Assembly: GCA_003353825.1 (NCBI GenBank)
Contig: PIVW01000350.1
Location: 1 to 6,348 of the forward strand
Direction: 5' to 3'
Source of the DNA: Chloroflexota bacterium
GTDB lineage: Bacteria > Chloroflexota > Anaerolineae > J102
DNA length: 6,348 bases
Under the pieces are notes generated by a model that worked only from the letters and a program-made list of their open reading frames with translations, was not told the origin of the DNA and searched no databases. A program made the position numbers and the translations under genes. Of this stretch, positions 4,866-6,348 are shown in pieces (within the stretch, counting starts at the first letter, position 1; the number at the start of each line of letters is the position of its first letter).

Positions 4866-6348
4866 ATGCTAGGCGGAATACACGGCAAGATCCTGCACGT
4901 CAATTTGACGACAACTGAGACCCAGATCGAGACGCCATCTCACGACTTTTATAAACTGCTGGTGGGGGGTCGGGCGATAGTCGCCTATTACCTCCTTCGA
5001 GATCTACCAGTTGCGACCGATCCACTATCGCCTGACAATCTCTTGATCTTCGCTCCGGGCATCATGCAAGGTACGAACCTGCCCGGCGCCGGTCGGCACG
5101 GCGTTGGCGGGAAGTCGCCACTGACGGGCGCCATCGGCAGTTCCGAGGCAGGGGGATGGTGGGGACATGAATTCAAAAGGTCGGGCTATGATGCCCTGGT
5201 GATTCGAGGCCGGGCTGCTTCACCGGTCTATCTTTGGATAAAGGACGGCGCTGTCGAGATCCGTTCCGCCCAGCACCTGTGGGGATTGAAGACTGCACCG
5301 GCACAGGGCGCCATCCTCGCAGAATTGGCTGATGATCGGATACGGGTGGCGCAGATCGGTCCCGCCGGAGAAAATCTGGTGCGCTATGCCGCGGTCATGA
5401 GTGATATAAACCGTGCGGCCGGTCGCAATGGTTTGGGCGCAGTCATGGGATCGAAGAACCTGAAAGCGGTGGCCGTACGCGGTGCCATGCCGGCGCCGGT
5501 AGCCGCACGTAAGGAGCTGAATGGTGTTGCCAAATGGCTGGGCGCCAACTATAAAGAACTGGCTGCATGGGCGACAGCTGGCATTGGCAGGGGCACTCAA
5601 GATTCCTTGATGAACTGGGGAGCGGTGAGCGCCTTACCCACAAAAAACTTCAGCGAACCCATGTTTGAAAACCGGGCGCTGCTCAGCGGCGAACGCAATT
5701 ACGAGATGTTCCTCAAAGAACGAGATACCTGCCAGGCCTGCCCTATCACTTGCAAACAAGTCTTCGAGCATGACGATCCTGACCCCTACCGCAAACTCGA
5801 TCCCGATTATGGCGGTCCTGAATATGAGACGATGGCTGCCTTCGGTCCCACTTGTGGCGTGGATGACAATCTCGCCGTTGCCAAGGCCAATGAACTGGCC
5901 AACGCCTACGGTCTCGATGCCATCTCAACAGGCGCTTCCATCGGATTTGTGATGGAGGCTTTTGCCCGGGACATAATCACCGAAGAAGAAACCGGTGGAT
6001 TGGCCTACCGTTGGGGCGATGCCAAAGTGCTATTGCGTTCTGTGGAGATGATCGCCCAACGGCAGGGCTTCGGCGACTTCATGGCCGAGGGTGTGGCGCG
6101 CATGAGTCAACGTTACGGTCCGGCAACCGAGGCATTCGATATCACCGCCAAAGGTCAGGAACTGCCCATGCACGAACCTCGACTCAAACATGCGATGGCC
6201 GTCGGTTATGCTGTGGCGCCAGTCGGCGCCGATCACATGATGAACGTGCACGACACCGATTTCTCCAGCCCCGGCCAGGGCCTGGATCGCGTTAATTCGG
6301 TATTGGAGAAACCGGTGGGGCCCCTATCTCCGTCAGTGTTGGACGAAG
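4866..6348 (+). CDS. Aldehyde:ferredoxin oxidoreductase (tungsten AOR family), 3' end outside window
   Basis: The frame is open from the ATG at 4866 to the right edge (494 codons plus one base), so it is partial; the family usually has about 600-630 residues. AOR enzymes oxidise aldehydes to carboxylic acids with a tungsten bis-pterin cofactor and pass electrons through a [4Fe-4S] cluster to ferredoxin in the cytoplasm. Visible landmarks are the GGR near the N-terminus, R-x-G-V-GGKSPLTG followed by GG and SGYDALVIRG in the first third, and GRNGLGAVMGSKNLKAV (186-202). Cluster ligands are C289, C292 and C296, almost the numbering of Pyrococcus AOR (288, 291, 295). Further on are PEYET (318-322), the pterin motif DAISTG (351-356), and HEPR (436-439). 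The fourth cluster cysteine and second pterin motif should lie beyond the edge. The start is supported by AGGAGA (4854-4859), 6 bases upstream. Context suggests it oxidises an aldehyde from the upstream enzymes. Confidence 0.93.
   Translation, partial: MLGGIHGKILHVNLTTTETQIETPSHDFYKLLVGGRAIVAYYLLRDLPVATDPLSPDNLLIFAPGIMQGTNLPGAGRHGVGGKSPLTGAIGSSEAGGWWGHEFKRSGYDALVIRGRAASPVYLWIKDGAVEIRSAQHLWGLKTAPAQGAILAELADDRIRVAQIGPAGENLVRYAAVMSDINRAAGRNGLGAVMGSKNLKAVAVRGAMPAPVAARKELNGVAKWLGANYKELAAWATAGIGRGTQDSLMNWGAVSALPTKNFSEPMFENRALLSGERNYEMFLKERDTCQACPITCKQVFEHDDPDPYRKLDPDYGGPEYETMAAFGPTCGVDDNLAVAKANELANAYGLDAISTGASIGFVMEAFARDIITEEETGGLAYRWGDAKVLLRSVEMIAQRQGFGDFMAEGVARMSQRYGPATEAFDITAKGQELPMHEPRLKHAMAVGYAVAPVGADHMMNVHDTDFSSPGQGLDRVNSVLEKPVGPLSPSVLDE

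Noticed and set aside
6215..6230. GGCGCC-AGTC-GGCGCC small stem in the AOR gene
   Set aside because: Six-bp stems of GC-rich palindromes are expected by chance in coding DNA of this composition.

Overview
The window holds five protein-coding genes, all on the + strand, with short gaps of 57 to 91 bases and good ribosome binding sites before most starts. In order they are: a YbaK/ProX-type tRNA-editing protein (171-653); a DAO-family FAD amine oxidoreductase (730-1905); a group III iron-dependent alcohol dehydrogenase (1991-3178); an MttB-superfamily methyltransferase without pyrrolysine (3270-4808); and the first ~494 codons of a tungsten aldehyde:ferredoxin oxidoreductase (AOR), which runs off the right edge (4866 to beyond 6348). 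No tRNA, rRNA, CRISPR array, transposase or integrase is visible.

The sequence looks bacterial: Shine-Dalgarno sites, a YbaK homologue, moderately high GC and tightly packed same-strand genes. An AOR enzyme and a corrinoid-type methyltransferase suggest an organism with anaerobic or microaerobic metabolism that uses ferredoxin, tungsten and probably cobamides. Uncultured Chloroflexota or Desulfobacterota-like lineages would fit, but nothing here fixes the taxon.

From 730 to the right edge the genes read as one catabolic cluster. The MttB-like protein would remove a methyl group from a quaternary or tertiary amine. The FAD enzyme would oxidise the resulting amine and release an aldehyde or imine. 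The iron alcohol dehydrogenase and AOR together could take an alcohol to an aldehyde and then to an acid, passing electrons to NAD(H) and ferredoxin. This joint pathway is inferred from gene order and families. The corrinoid carrier protein that an MttB needs is not in the window. The YbaK-like gene is probably a housekeeping neighbour.

Several non-coding or overlaid structures are not explained by the genes. They are a perfect 12-bp inverted repeat inside the methyltransferase gene (4233-4263) with an overlapping alternative stem; a 13-bp bulged stem-loop between the dehydrogenase and methyltransferase genes (3183-3231); a 16-bp tandem repeat just before the FAD oxidoreductase (671-710); and a composite stem-loop (25-68) plus a short palindrome (89-101) upstream of the first gene.
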